A stretch of 64,000 nt of DNA from Pseudomonas zanjanensis (GTDB taxonomy: Bacteria > Pseudomonadota > Gammaproteobacteria > Pseudomonadales > Pseudomonadaceae). This document shows, piece by piece, positions 26,364 through 35,896 of this stretch. The stretch is from positions 62,001-126,000 of the forward strand of contig NZ_JABWRB020000001.1 in assembly GCF_014268745.2 (NCBI RefSeq). The letters are read 5' to 3'. Each line of letters begins with the position of its first letter. Position 1 is the stretch's first letter. A model generated the notes under the pieces. That model was not told the origin of the DNA. It ran no database searches and saw only the letters and a program-made list of their open reading frames with translations. A program made the position numbers and the translations under genes.

Positions 26364-27788
26364 TCAATGCTTGAACATCACATGCCGCACCACCGTGTAA
26401 TCCTCCAGCCCATACATGGACATGTCCTTGCCATAGCCGGAACGTTTCTGACCGCCATGGGGCATTTCGCTGACGAGCATGAAGTGAGTGTTCACCCAGG
26501 TGCAGCCGTATTGCAGGCGTGCCGACAGGCGATGGGCACGGCCGATGTCGGCGGTCCATACCGATGAGGCCAGGCCGTAGTCCGAATCGTTGGCCCAGGC
26601 CAGCACTTGCGCTTCGTCGAGGAACGGAGTGACGGACACCACCGGCCCGAAGACCTCCCGGCGGACAATTTCGTCATCCTGCTGGGCGTCGGCCAGCACC
26701 GTCGGTTCGAAGAAGAACCCGTTGCCGTCCACGGCCTTGCCACCGGTGATCAGGCGGATATGCGGCTGGGCGATTGCTCGTTCGACAAAAGCGGCCACGC
26801 GGTCGCGGTGCTGGGCGGTGATCAGTGGGCCCATCTCGGTGTCTGGTGCGGTTTGCAGGCCGTATTTGATGCTGCCTACCGCGGCGCCGAGTTTCTCGAC
26901 GAACCGGTCGTAGATACCTTGCTGGGCATAGATGCGGCAGGCGGCGGTGCAGTCCTGGCCGGCGTTGTAGAAACCGAAGGTGCGGATGCCTTCCACGGCC
27001 GCGTCAATGTCGGCGTCGTCGAAGATGATCACCGGGGCTTTACCGCCCAGTTCCATGTGCATGCGCTTGACGCTGTCGGACGTGCTGGAAATGATGTTCG
27101 AGCCGGTGGCGATGGAGCCGGTGAGCGACACCATGCGCACTTTCGGGTGAGTGACCAGCGGGTTGCCGACGGTTTGCCCGCGTCCGAAGATCACGTTAAG
27201 CACGCCGGCGGGGAAAATCTCCGACGCCAGTTCCGCCAGGCGCAACGCCGTCAATGGGGTCTGCTCCGACGGCTTGAGCACCACGGTATTGCCGGCGGCC
27301 AGGGCCGGGGCGATTTTCCAGGCGACCATCATCAGCGGGTAGTTCCACGGCGCGATGGAGGCGATGACCCCCACCGGGTCGCGACGGATCATCGAGGTGT
27401 GCCCGGGCAGGTATTCGCCGCCCGCCGAACCGCTCATGCAGCGACTGGCGCCGGCAAAGAAACGGAACACGTCGGCAATCGCCGGTATCTCGTCGTTCAG
27501 CGCGGCGCTGAAGGGTTTGCCGCAGTTGTCCGACTCCAGCTTCGCCAGTTCCTCGCCGTGGGCTTCGATGGCATCGGCCAGCTTGAGCAGCAACAAGGAG
27601 CGGTCCTTGGGTGGCATTTGCGACCAGGCTTCGAAGGCGTTGTCGGCGGCACGCACGGCGGCATCGACCTGGGCTTCGCTGGCTTCATTGATCTCCACCA
27701 GCACCCGGCCCAGCGCCGGGTTGAACACCGCCTGGCCAGGGCCTTCGCCGTTCACCAGATGGCCGTTGATCAGCAGTTTGGTTTGCAT
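26364..27788 (-). CDS. patD: Gamma-aminobutyraldehyde dehydrogenase PatD
   Basis: 474-residue NAD-dependent dehydrogenase oxidising 4-aminobutanal to GABA in putrescine breakdown. The sequence closely follows E. coli PatD (YdcW) as I remember it, including [16 protein letters not shown], the catalytic Cys in [12 protein letters not shown] [15 protein letters not shown], the Glu in [10 protein letters not shown] and the tail [18 protein letters not shown] 27788 has GAGGA eight bases upstream; the ATG six bases earlier sits too close to it. It is the last gene of the ydcSTUV-like importer unit, separated from the permease by a REP pair, an arrangement shared with E. coli ydcSTUV-patD. Confidence 0.93.
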   Translation of the reverse strand: MQTKLLINGHLVNGEGPGQAVFNPALGRVLVEINEASEAQVDAAVRAADNAFEAWSQMPPKDRSLLLLKLADAIEAHGEELAKLESDNCGKPFSAALNDEIPAIADVFRFFAGASRCMSGSAGGEYLPGHTSMIRRDPVGVIASIAPWNYPLMMVAWKIAPALAAGNTVVLKPSEQTPLTALRLAELASEIFPAGVLNVIFGRGQTVGNPLVTHPKVRMVSLTGSIATGSNIISSTSDSVKRMHMELGGKAPVIIFDDADIDAAVEGIRTFGFYNAGQDCTAACRIYAQQGIYDRFVEKLGAAVGSIKYGLQTAPDTEMGPLITAQHRDRVAAFVERAIAQPHIRLITGGKAVDGNGFFFEPTVLADAQQDDEIVRREVFGPVVSVTPFLDEAQVLAWANDSDYGLASSVWTADIGRAHRLSARLQYGCTWVNTHFMLVSEMPHGGQKRSGYGKDMSMYGLEDYTVVRHVMFKH

Positions 27789-27822
27789 GTCCATGTCCTC
27801 TTGATTCTTGCTTTTGATCTGG

Positions 27823-27910
27823 GTGGGAGCGGGCTTGCTCGCGAAGGCGGCGTGTCAGTCGACGCAAATGTTGGATGACACACCGCCTTCGCGAGCAAGC
27901 CCGCTCCCAC
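27823..27910. repeat. REP family B pair between patD and the permease gene
   Basis: GTGGGAGCGGGCTTGCTCGC...AAGGCGG and its complement, separated by about 30 bases (TGTCAG...TGACAC also pair). Placed inside the probable operon, it may lower or stabilise downstream patD message. Confidence 0.88.
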
Positions 27911-27935
27911 AAGGGATCCGGTTCCACAGTGACAT

Positions 27936-28754
27936 TTACTTCCCGCCACTCCCCGCCACGCTCTCACCCCCACGGGTCAGGTAATACGCGCCCAATATCG
28001 GCACCATCGTGACCATCATCACCAGCATCGCCACCACGTTGGTCACTGGCACATCGCGAGGGCGGCTGAGTTGGTTGAGCAGCCACAGCGGCAAGGTGCG
28101 TTCGTGGCCGGCGGTGAAGGTGGTGACTATGATCTCGTCGAACGACAGCGCAAACGCCAGCATCCCACCGGCCAGCAGGGCCGACCCCAGGTTAGGCAAG
28201 ATGATGTAGCGAAAGGTCTGCCAACCGTCGGCGCCCAGGTCCATCGAGGCTTCGATCAGGCTGTGGGAAGTACGGCGCAGGCGGGCGATGACGTTGTTGT
28301 AGACGATCACCACGCAGAAGGTTGCATGGCCGACGATGATGGTGAACATCCCCGGTTCGATGCCCAGGGTCTTGAAGGTCGCCAGCAGTGCTATGCCGGT
28401 GATGATCCCCGGCAAGGCAATTGGCAGGATCAGCATCAGCGAAATGCCCTGTTTGCCGAAGAAATCGCGGCGGTACAGCGCCGCCGAGGCCAGGGTGCCA
28501 AGCACCATGGCGATCAGCGTGGCGATGGCCGCGATCTGCAACGACAGCTTGATCGCCTCCAGCACGTCCGGGCGTGAGAAGGCGACGCTGAACCACTTCA
28601 GGGTCAGGCCCTTGGGCGGAAAACTGAACGCCGCATCTTCAGTATTGAAGGCGTAGAGGAAGATGATCAGGATCGGAAAGTGCAGGAACACCAATCCGCC
28701 CCACGCCGCGATCCGCAAGCCCCACGAGGCTCGGTCTTGAGAGTCAGAGTGCAT
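27936..28754 (-). CDS. ydcV: ABC transporter permease, PotC/YdcV type
   Basis: 272-residue inner-membrane permease of the spermidine/putrescine class with six predicted helices. The cytoplasmic EAA loop reads [32 protein letters not shown], which contacts the ATPase. The N-terminal helix is [17 protein letters not shown]. Its ATG overlaps the preceding permease gene by 11 bases. It forms the importer with YdcU, YdcT and YdcS homologues here. Substrate is probably a polyamine or related amine, inferred from the adjacent aminobutyraldehyde dehydrogenases. Confidence 0.9.
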   Translation of the reverse strand: MHSDSQDRASWGLRIAAWGGLVFLHFPILIIFLYAFNTEDAAFSFPPKGLTLKWFSVAFSRPDVLEAIKLSLQIAAIATLIAMVLGTLASAALYRRDFFGKQGISLMLILPIALPGIITGIALLATFKTLGIEPGMFTIIVGHATFCVVIVYNNVIARLRRTSHSLIEASMDLGADGWQTFRYIILPNLGSALLAGGMLAFALSFDEIIVTTFTAGHERTLPLWLLNQLSRPRDVPVTNVVAMLVMMVTMVPILGAYYLTRGGESVAGSGGK

Positions 28755-29691
28755 CGAATGCCCCCAGTCGCTTGACGACGGATAGATAGATCGCGATCAG
28801 CACGATGGGTACCAGGGTGAACGCCGCGGCCATGGGCATGTTGCCGATGGCGCCTTGCTGGGCGTAGACCATGCTGCCGACGAAGTAGCCCGGTGGGCCT
28901 ACCAGTTGCGGCACGATGAAGTCCCCCAGGGTCAGCGAGAAAGTGAAGATCGAGCCGGCGGCAATGCCGGGGATCGACAGTGGCAGGATCACTTGCATGA
29001 ACGTCTGGCGCGGCCTGGCGCCCAAGTCCGCCGAGGCTTGCAGCAGCGACGGCGGCAGACGCTCCAGGGACGCCTGGATCGGCAGGATCATGAACGGCAG
29101 CCAGATGTAGACGAACACCAGGAAACGCCCCAGGTGTGAGGTGGACAAGGTGCTGCCGCCCACGCCCGGGATCCCCAGCACGAACTGCAGCACCGGCCCC
29201 AGGCCCAGGTGCTGGACGAACCACTGCGCCACGCCGCCCTTGGCCAGCAGCAGCGTCCAGGCATAGGCCTTGACGATATAGCTGGCCCACATTGGCAGCA
29301 TGACTGCGATGTAGAAAAACGCCTTGGTCTTGCCGCGGGTGTAGCGCGCCATGTAGTAGGCGATCGGGAACGCGACGATGGCGCTGGCGATGGACACCGC
29401 AATGGCCATGCTCAGGGTGCGCAAAATGATGTCGAAGTTCGACGGCTGGAACAGCGCCGTGAAGTTCGCCAGGGTCAGGTCCGGCGTCACCGCCATGGTG
29501 AAGTCATCGAAGGTGTAGAAACCCTGCCACAGCAAGGTCAGCAGCGAGCCAAGGTAGATCGCGCCGAACCACAGCAGCGGCGGCACCAGCAATAGCGACA
29601 GGTACAGGTTGGGCCGTCGGTACAGCAGGTTGGAAAAACGCCGCAGCGGCGAACCGGGTGCAGGCGTTGGAGCGATGGCCAGCGTGTTCAT
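28744..29691 (-). CDS. ydcU: ABC transporter permease, PotB/YdcU type
   Basis: 315-residue permease with an N-terminal cytoplasmic tail, a first helix [20 protein letters not shown] and five more helices. The EAA loop is [31 protein letters not shown] 29691 starts one base after the stop of the ATPase gene, so coupling is expected; a longer reading to 29739 would overlap the ATPase gene and adds a basic tail without support. Confidence 0.9.
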   Translation of the reverse strand: MNTLAIAPTPAPGSPLRRFSNLLYRRPNLYLSLLLVPPLLWFGAIYLGSLLTLLWQGFYTFDDFTMAVTPDLTLANFTALFQPSNFDIILRTLSMAIAVSIASAIVAFPIAYYMARYTRGKTKAFFYIAVMLPMWASYIVKAYAWTLLLAKGGVAQWFVQHLGLGPVLQFVLGIPGVGGSTLSTSHLGRFLVFVYIWLPFMILPIQASLERLPPSLLQASADLGARPRQTFMQVILPLSIPGIAAGSIFTFSLTLGDFIVPQLVGPPGYFVGSMVYAQQGAIGNMPMAAAFTLVPIVLIAIYLSVVKRLGAFDAL

Positions 29692-29692
29692 C

Positions 29693-30730
29693 TCACACCT
29701 CGCCACTGACGGCGTCGTGCAGCGTGACCATCGCCTCACGGGCCCAGCGAACGCTCAGCTGTTGGCCGGCCTGGTGCGGGGCTGCGTTGTCCTGCCACTG
29801 TGTGTTGGCCTGGCTGAGGTTCAGGGTCTGGCCGTTGGCAAGTTTCAGCTCATAGCGTGTGGCGCTGCCCTGGTACTGGATGTCGTGCAGCAGGCCGTGG
29901 ACTTCGACCTCACCATTGGCCAACGGGCCCTCGGCGAAACGCACGTGTTCCGGACGGATCGAGAACGGCTGTGGATAACCGCTCAGTTCCCGTGCCAATT
30001 CGCCACGAATCACGTTGGAGGTGCCGACGAATTCGGCGACGAAGGTGGTCGCCGGTTTCATGTACAGGTTGCGTGGCGTATCGACTTGTTCGATGCGGCC
30101 CTTGTTGAACACCGCCACGCGGTCGGACATCGACAGCGCTTCGGTCTGGTCGTGGGTGACGAAAATGAAAGTGATGCCCAACTGGCGCTGCAGTTTCTTC
30201 AACTCGCCCTGCATCTGTTCACGCAGCTTCAGGTCCAGGGCGCCCAAGGGCTCATCGAGCAACAGTACCCGCGGCCGATTGACCAGCGCACGGGCCAGGG
30301 CCACCCGTTGACGCTGGCCGCCGGAGAGCTGCACCGGCTTGCGTTCGCCGTAGCCGCCCAGGGCGACCATCTCCAGGGCCTCGTCGGCGCGCTGGATGCG
30401 CTCGGCCTTGGCGACGCCTTTGACCTTTAAGCCGTAGGCGACGTTGTCGCGCACGTTCATGTGGGGGAAGAGGGCGTAATCCTGGAACACCGTGTTGACG
30501 TCCCGCTGATACGGCGCAAGCCCCGTGGCTTCCTCTCCGTGGATGCGGATCGAGCCGGCACTGGGTTGTTCAAACCCGGCGATCAGCCGCAGGCAGGTGG
30601 TCTTGCCCGAGCCGGACGGGCCCAGCATGGAAAAGAACTCGCCGTCCTGGATGTCGATGGAGACCCGGTCTACGGCCTTTACATCGCCGAACTGCCGGGA
30701 TACCTGGGTGAACTGGACTGCAAGCGTCAT
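29693..30730 (-). CDS. ydcT: ABC transporter ATP-binding protein, PotA/YdcT type
   Basis: 345-residue ATPase energising the importer. Walker A GPSGSGKTT lies near residues 37-45, the signature is LSGGQRQRVALARAL, Walker B is VLLLDEPLGALD and the switch His is in FVTHDQTEAL. The C-terminal third is a TOBE domain (FSIRPEHVRFAEG), as in PotA and other polyamine, sulfate and maltose importers. ATG 30730. A REPIN separates it from the binding-protein gene upstream. Confidence 0.94.
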   Translation of the reverse strand: MTLAVQFTQVSRQFGDVKAVDRVSIDIQDGEFFSMLGPSGSGKTTCLRLIAGFEQPSAGSIRIHGEEATGLAPYQRDVNTVFQDYALFPHMNVRDNVAYGLKVKGVAKAERIQRADEALEMVALGGYGERKPVQLSGGQRQRVALARALVNRPRVLLLDEPLGALDLKLREQMQGELKKLQRQLGITFIFVTHDQTEALSMSDRVAVFNKGRIEQVDTPRNLYMKPATTFVAEFVGTSNVIRGELARELSGYPQPFSIRPEHVRFAEGPLANGEVEVHGLLHDIQYQGSATRYELKLANGQTLNLSQANTQWQDNAAPHQAGQQLSVRWAREAMVTLHDAVSGEV

Positions 30731-30789
30731 GGTGCGGGGCTCCAGAAAGCGGGGCGGGTATGAAATCTCAACGATTGGCAGGCGATCCC

Positions 30790-30922
30790 GTGGCGAGGGA
30801 GCTTGCTCCCGCTGGGTGGCGCAGCCGCCCCAAAACCAGGCGATGCGGTGTGTCAGCTAATACCGCGTCGGTCCGTTTTGGGCGTGCTTCGCACACCAGC
30901 GGGAGCAAGCTCCCTCGCCACA
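30790..30922. repeat. REPIN family A, copy 4, inside the importer operon
   Basis: GTGGCGAGGGAGCTTGCTCC and complement between the binding-protein and ATPase genes. Such a hairpin after a binding-protein gene commonly leaves the binding protein in excess over the membrane parts. Confidence 0.9.
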
Positions 30923-30950
30923 AGGGCCGCTCCCATTTATGTGCTGGGGT

Positions 30951-32102
30951 TTAACGCCCACCCATGATCGCAATGTAATCCTGGGTCCAGCGGCTGTACG
31001 GCACGAACTTGCCGCCCTCGGCCTGTGGGGTTTTCCAGAAGGCGATCTTGTCGAATTGATCGAAGCCGTTGGTCTTGCAGCCTTCGGCGCCCAGCAGCTC
31101 GCTGCCCTTGCACGCCGCCGGCACCGCTGGCAACGAACCGAACCACGCGGCCACGTCACCCTGGACTTTCGGTTGCAGCGACCAGTCCATCCACTTGTAC
31201 GCGCAGTTGGGGTGCTTGGCCTCGGCGTGGAGCATCGTTGTGTCGGCCCAGCCGGTGGCGCCTTCTTTCGGAATGGTCGAGGCGATCGGTTGCTTCTCGT
31301 TCATCAGGCCGTTGACCTGATAGGGCCAGGCGCCGGACGCCACCACGCCTTCGTTCTTGAAATCGCTCATCTGCACCGTGGTGTCGTGCCAGTAGCGGTG
31401 GATCAACGGCTGCTGGGCCCGAAGCAGTTCCAGCACGGCCTTGTACTGGGCTTCGTCGAGTTGGTACGGGTCCTTGATGCCTAGTTCAGGCTTGGCGGTC
31501 TTGAGGTACAGCGCCGCGTCGGCGATGTAGATCGGACCATCGTAGGCTTGCACGCGCCCTTTGTTCGGCTTGCCGTCGGGCAATTCCTGGGCATTGAACA
31601 GCACGCTCCAACTGGTGGGCGCTTGCTTGAACACCTCGGTGTTGTACATCAGCACGTTCGGGCCCCATTGGTACGGGGTGCCGTAGGTCTGCTGGTTGAC
31701 CACGTACCACGGCGCATCTTTCAGGCGCGGGTCGAGGTTTTTCCAGTTGGCGATCAGCGCGGTATTGATCGGCTGCACGCGCTTGCCGGCAATCAGCCGC
31801 AACGAGGCGTCGCCCGAGGCGGTGACCAGGTCGTAGCCGCCCTTGGTCATCAGGCTGACCATTTCATCGGACGTGGCGGCGGTTTTCACATTGACCTTGC
31901 AGCCGGTTTCCTTCTCGAACCCCGTGACCCAGTCGTAGGCCTTGTCGCTTTCTCCGCGTTCGATGTAACCCGGCCAGGCGACGATATCCAGTTGGCCCTC
32001 GCCGGCACCGACGGCCTTGAGCGGCTCGGCGGCCTGGAGGCTGACGCTGGTCAGCAGCGCTGTGGTGAGTGCACTGAGCAATGCGGTCTTGTGCGCGTAC
32101 AT
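30951..32102 (-). CDS. ydcS: ABC transporter substrate-binding protein, PotD/YdcS type
   Basis: 383-residue periplasmic protein with a Sec signal peptide (MYAHKTALLSALTTALLTSVSLQA cut before AEPLKAV). The mature part shows the family-1 spermidine/putrescine-binding fold: LDIVAWPGYIERGE, TAATSDEMVSLMTKGGYDLVTASGD and TPYQWGPNVLMYNTEVF. Its closest named relative by gene order is YdcS of the E. coli ydcSTUV-patD operon. It is the first importer gene, 90 bases downstream of the second dehydrogenase gene. Confidence 0.92.
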   Translation of the reverse strand: MYAHKTALLSALTTALLTSVSLQAAEPLKAVGAGEGQLDIVAWPGYIERGESDKAYDWVTGFEKETGCKVNVKTAATSDEMVSLMTKGGYDLVTASGDASLRLIAGKRVQPINTALIANWKNLDPRLKDAPWYVVNQQTYGTPYQWGPNVLMYNTEVFKQAPTSWSVLFNAQELPDGKPNKGRVQAYDGPIYIADAALYLKTAKPELGIKDPYQLDEAQYKAVLELLRAQQPLIHRYWHDTTVQMSDFKNEGVVASGAWPYQVNGLMNEKQPIASTIPKEGATGWADTTMLHAEAKHPNCAYKWMDWSLQPKVQGDVAAWFGSLPAVPAACKGSELLGAEGCKTNGFDQFDKIAFWKTPQAEGGKFVPYSRWTQDYIAIMGGR

Positions 32103-32192
32103 GGAAATCCCTCTTGCTTTAATTATGGTCGGGGCAGTGTTCGAACAGGATGAAACGCCATGGTTGGCCTGTTATTAGAGTAGTGCTGTTAT

Positions 32193-33650
32193 CTAGAGAT
32201 GCTGGCCGTGACGGGCCATGATATGGCGCACCACGCTGTAGTCCTGGAGCGAATCGCTGGACAGGTCCTTACCGTAGCCGGAACGTTTCAGGCCGCCGTG
32301 GGGCATTTCGCTGACCAGCATGAAATGGCTGTTGATCCAGGTGCAGCCGTATTGCAACCGCGCCGCCACCTGCATGGCCTTGTCCAGGTTCTGGGTCCAT
32401 ACCGAGGACGCCAGGCCGTATTCCGAATCATTGGCCCATTCCACCGCCTGGCTGAGTTCGTCGAAGCGGGTCACGGTCACGACCGGGCCGAACACCTCGC
32501 GCTGGACGATTTCATCGCTTTGCTTGCAGCCGGCCAGCAGGGTGGGTTGGTAATAGAAGCCAGCACCGGAATGCACCGCCGCCCCGGTGATGCGCTCGAT
32601 GTGCGGCTGGCCGAGGGCGCGCTCGACAAAACTGGCCACGCGGTCGCGCTGGCGGGTGCTGATCAGCGGGCCGATCTCATTGTCGGCGTCGCGCTTGCCG
32701 GCAAAGCGCAGGCTGCTGACCGCCGCGCCGAGCTCGGCCACCAGCCGGTCGTGAATTCCGCCCTGGGCGTAGATCCGGCACGCCGCGGTGCAATCCTGCC
32801 CGGCGTTGTAATAGCCGTAGGTGCGCACGCCTTCGACCACGGCTTGGATATCGGCGTCGTCGCACACGATCACTGGCGCCTTGCCGCCCAGTTCCAGGTG
32901 TGTGCGCTTGAGGGTTTTTGCGGCTGCCTGGAGGATTTTCTGCCCGGTGACGATATCGCCCGTCAGCGAAACCATGCGCACTTTAGGATGGCTGACCAGA
33001 TGGCTGCCCACCCCTTCGCCACCGCCGCAGAGGATATTGATCACGCCCCGTGGCAGGAGCCGGGCCAGCATCGGCGCCAAGGCCAGGATCGACAACGGCG
33101 TGTGCTCCGAGGGCTTGAATACCAATGTGTTGCCCGCGGCCAGGGCCGGGGCGATTTTCCAGGCGGCCATCATGATCGGGTAGTTCCACGGCGCGATGGA
33201 CGCCACGACGCCGATCGGGTCGCGGCGCACCATGCTGGTATAGCCGGGCAGGTATTCGCCACTGAGCTGGCCGGTCTGGCAGCGCACGGCACCGGCGAAG
33301 AAACGAAAGACATCCACCGTGGCGCTCAGGTCATCCTGGCGCGCCAGGTGCAGCGGCTTGCCGCAGTTCAGGGCTTCGAGGCGGGCCAGCTCATCGGCGT
33401 TCTGTTCGATGGCGCTGGCGATGTCCAGCAGCAGGTTCGAGCGTTGCTGTGGCGTGGTGCGCGACCAGCCGTCGAAGGCGCGGTGGGCGGCGAGGATCGC
33501 GGCTTCCACCTGCTCGGTACTGGCCTCGGCGATGTGAGCCACGACTTCGCCGGTGGCCGGGTTGAGGATCGGCTCGACAACGCCTTCACCGGGAACGAGT
33601 TCCCCGTCGATCAGCAACGCGGTGCACAACGGGGTTTGCGTGCCAGCCAT
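32193..33650 (-). CDS. Second PatD-like aldehyde dehydrogenase
   Basis: 485-residue NAD-dependent aldehyde dehydrogenase, clearly paralogous to the patD product 4.4 kb downstream: [43 protein letters not shown] (catalytic Cys) and [18 protein letters not shown] are near-identical in both. The N-terminus is longer by about ten residues ([19 protein letters not shown]). Both are expected to act on omega-amino aldehydes such as 4-aminobutanal. It opens the operon and lies directly after the LysR gene in the same direction. A different chain length or a guanidino-butyraldehyde substrate would explain keeping two enzymes; this is inference. Confidence 0.9.
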   Translation of the reverse strand: MAGTQTPLCTALLIDGELVPGEGVVEPILNPATGEVVAHIAEASTEQVEAAILAAHRAFDGWSRTTPQQRSNLLLDIASAIEQNADELARLEALNCGKPLHLARQDDLSATVDVFRFFAGAVRCQTGQLSGEYLPGYTSMVRRDPIGVVASIAPWNYPIMMAAWKIAPALAAGNTLVFKPSEHTPLSILALAPMLARLLPRGVINILCGGGEGVGSHLVSHPKVRMVSLTGDIVTGQKILQAAAKTLKRTHLELGGKAPVIVCDDADIQAVVEGVRTYGYYNAGQDCTAACRIYAQGGIHDRLVAELGAAVSSLRFAGKRDADNEIGPLISTRQRDRVASFVERALGQPHIERITGAAVHSGAGFYYQPTLLAGCKQSDEIVQREVFGPVVTVTRFDELSQAVEWANDSEYGLASSVWTQNLDKAMQVAARLQYGCTWINSHFMLVSEMPHGGLKRSGYGKDLSSDSLQDYSVVRHIMARHGQHL

Positions 33651-33683
33651 GTTCGCCTTCTCTTTTTTAGAGGTGACTACTGC

Positions 33684-33699
33684 TATCAGTTACAACATA
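33684..33699 (-). promoter_or_regulatory. Possible LysR-type box upstream of the dehydrogenase/importer operon
   Basis: TATCAGTTACAACATA has partial dyad symmetry (TAT...ATA, GTT..AAC) and fits the loose T-N11-A rule for LysR regulators. It lies 34 bases upstream of the operon's first start codon and downstream of the LysR gene. Confidence 0.35.
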
Positions 33700-33704
33700 A
33701 AACC

Positions 33705-33773
33705 TGTGGGAGCGAGCCTGCTCGCGATAGCGGTCTATCTGTATCACCGCTTCGCGAGCAGGCTCGCTCCCAC
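33705..33773. repeat. REP family B pair between the LysR gene and the operon
   Basis: GTGGGAGCGAGCCTGCTCGC...TAGCGG and its complement GCGAGCAGGCTCGCTCCCAC around a short 16-base centre. The arms are the GAGCC variant of family B. Confidence 0.88.
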
Positions 33774-33851
33774 AATGGATTGCGGCGATGCAGCAAGACT
33801 AGTGCTCAGCCACAATGCCGACAAATTCGAAATACTCAAGGCTGCATTCGA

Positions 33852-34766
33852 TTAAATAGATGGCTTGCGTCCGCCATGAGGCTGTTCCCGGGCCACCGCC
33901 AGGAACGGGTCGACCGACGCCGGTCGCGCCGTGCCCCGGCGCCAGGCCAGGCCGACGTCGAGGGTCTGGTTGAGGTCGGCAATCGGTCGCGCTTCGATGA
34001 TGTCGCCTTCCAGCGACCAGGGGCGGTAGGTCATGTCCGGCTGGATCGACACGCCCAACCCCGCCGCTACCAGGCTGCGCACTGCTTCGGTCGAGGCGGT
34101 GCGCAGGGTGACCCTGGGTTGCAGGCCGGCGCCGCGCCAAAGGCGCTGGGCGTTGCGGTCCATTTCGTCGACGTTCAGTTGGATCAGCGGCTCGCGGGCC
34201 ACATCGGCCAGGTGGATGCTGTCGTGCTCCAGCAAGGGATGCTGCGCCGGTAGCCACAAACGGTGCGGCGAATGCGTCAGGACTTCGGTCTGCAGGGCGT
34301 GGCGGTCCTCCAGGTTGGACAGGATCAGCACCCCGACGTCGATTTCGCCGCTGACCAGCAAATGTTCGATGTACGGCCGCTCGTCCTCCATCACGCGGAT
34401 CTCCACGTTGGGGTAGGCGCGCTGGAAGCGGGTCAGCAGGTCCGCCAGGTAATAACCGGCGACCAGGCTGGTGACGCCAATGGTGACTTGGCCAGCCACC
34501 TGGTCGGTGCTTTGTTGCAGGCTGCGCTTGGCGTTGTCGACCGTGGCCAGGATCAGGTGGGCCTGGCGCAGGAATTGATGGCCCTGGTGGGTCAGGGTCA
34601 TGCCCTTGGCGTGGCGGTTGAACAGGCTGACGCCGATGTCTTGCTCCAGTTGCTGGATGGCCAGGGTCAAGGTGGATTGGGAAATGAACGCCGTTTGCGC
34701 CGCGGCGGAGATGGAGCCGGTTTCGGCCACCGCGATGAAATGGCGGATCTGACGCAGAGTCATCAT
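33852..34766 (-). CDS. LysR family transcriptional regulator
   Basis: 304-residue regulator. Residues 3-62 hold the winged HTH: TLRQIRHFIAVAETGSISAA, QSTLTLAIQQLEQDIGVSLF. The rest is a LysR effector-binding domain (VAGQVTIGVTSLVAGYYLAD, EIDVGVLIL). Two adjacent ATG codons (34766, 34763) are possible starts. It precedes the dehydrogenase/importer operon in the same direction and is divergent from a TerB-family gene, so it may control either; LysR proteins often act on the divergent promoter, but content favours the amine operon. Confidence 0.9.
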   Translation of the reverse strand: MMTLRQIRHFIAVAETGSISAAAQTAFISQSTLTLAIQQLEQDIGVSLFNRHAKGMTLTHQGHQFLRQAHLILATVDNAKRSLQQSTDQVAGQVTIGVTSLVAGYYLADLLTRFQRAYPNVEIRVMEDERPYIEHLLVSGEIDVGVLILSNLEDRHALQTEVLTHSPHRLWLPAQHPLLEHDSIHLADVAREPLIQLNVDEMDRNAQRLWRGAGLQPRVTLRTASTEAVRSLVAAGLGVSIQPDMTYRPWSLEGDIIEARPIADLNQTLDVGLAWRRGTARPASVDPFLAVAREQPHGGRKPSI

Positions 34767-34947
34767 GGACGCGTACCGGTGGGCGGATTTATCGATGTGC
34801 TGGAGTGTATATCGTTTTTTTAGAAGGAAAGGAACGTGCACCGCTGGGGGCGTCAGGCAACATCTGGAAGCAATCTCGCCAACGGCGTCGGGCACTTTCG
34901 ATCTAGGCTGGGGGCCTTACGTTGACCCGAAAATGTGGAGGCAACAA

Positions 34948-35658
34948 ATGAACACCCGTGGATTGCTCGATCAGCTTCTCAAGTCCGGCCAGGAAATGTT
35001 GCAGAACAAGGCTGGCGGTTCACAGGGCAAGTCGTCCGGTGGCCTGGGCGGTTTGCTCGGCGGCTCCGGCAACCTGGGCGGGATGCTTTCCGGCGCGGGT
35101 GGCGGGGCACTGGCCGCCGGGGCCATGGGCCTGTTGCTGGGCAACAAGAAAGCCCGCAACTTCGGCGGCAAGGCCCTGGCCTATGGCGGCCTGGCGGCCT
35201 TGGGCGTGATCGCCTACAAGGCCTATGGCAACTGGCAGGCCCAGCAGGGCAACGCGCCGAAAACCGAACCGCAGACCCTCGACCGCGTGCCCCCGGCGCA
35301 GGTCGAGCAGCACAGCCAGGCGATCCTCAAGGCGCTGGTGGCGGCGGCCAAGGCCGACGGCCATGTGGACGAGCGCGAGCGGCAATTGATCGAAGGCGAG
35401 TTCACCAAGCTCGACAACGACCAGGAGCTGCAACACTGGCTGCATGCTGAACTCAACAAGCCCTTGGACCCCACCGACGTCGCCCGTGCCGCCAGCACCC
35501 CGGAAATGGCCGCGGAAATGTACATCGCCAGCGTGATGCTGGTAGATGAGGAAAACTTCATGGAGAAGTCCTACCTCGATGAACTGGCGCGCCAACTCAA
35601 GCTGGAGCCGGGGTTGAAGGTGGAACTGGAAAAACAGGTGCGCCAGGCGACTGTATAA
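34948..35658 (+). CDS. TerB-like DUF533 protein (YebE homologue)
   Basis: 236-residue protein. Residues 1-55 are a glycine-rich segment (SSGGLGGLLGGSGNLGGML), then a hydrophobic stretch (ALAAGAMGLLLG, ALAYGGLAALGVIAYKAYGN) likely anchors it in the inner membrane. Residues 110-236 form a helical DUF533/TerB domain (ILKALVAAAKADGHVDERER) with acidic metal-binding-type residues. ATG 34948 has GGAGG seven bases upstream. YebE is induced by envelope stress in enterics; the biochemical role is unknown. Confidence 0.85.
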   Translation: MNTRGLLDQLLKSGQEMLQNKAGGSQGKSSGGLGGLLGGSGNLGGMLSGAGGGALAAGAMGLLLGNKKARNFGGKALAYGGLAALGVIAYKAYGNWQAQQGNAPKTEPQTLDRVPPAQVEQHSQAILKALVAAAKADGHVDERERQLIEGEFTKLDNDQELQHWLHAELNKPLDPTDVARAASTPEMAAEMYIASVMLVDEENFMEKSYLDELARQLKLEPGLKVELEKQVRQATV

Positions 35659-35680
35659 AGCAGCATCAACGCTATTCCTT

Positions 35681-35767
35681 GTGGGAGCGAGCCTGCTCGC
35701 GATGGCGCCCGGTCAGTCGCAGCATGGTTGACTGACACTCCGCTTTCGCGAGCAAGCCCGCTCCCAC
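35681..35767. repeat. REP family B pair before wspA
   Basis: GTGGGAGCGAGCCTGCTCGC (GAGCC variant) on the left pairs with GCGAGCAAGCCCGCTCCCAC (GGGCT variant) on the right, so this pair joins two sub-types of the family. It follows the TerB-like gene. Confidence 0.85.
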
Positions 35768-35858
35768 AGGGGCGGGTTCCATTTCTTCAAGTACCGGTGA
35801 GCCTCGGCTCAATCAGAATCCTCCCACGCCGCCATACAGACGCCGCGCCGCCCTCGGC

Positions 35859-35864
35859 TATACT
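35859..35864 (+). promoter_or_regulatory. Possible -10 box for the wsp operon
   Basis: TATACT lies 33 bases before the wspA GTG start. The GC-rich sequence upstream has no recognisable -35. Confidence 0.4.
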
Positions 35865-35896
35865 CCCCAGCATTTTCAAGTGCCCGAGGTTTTACT

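Noticed and set aside
26364..33650. The two dehydrogenase genes as an assembly duplication
   Set aside because: They differ throughout in sequence, length and N-terminus, so they are genuine paralogues.
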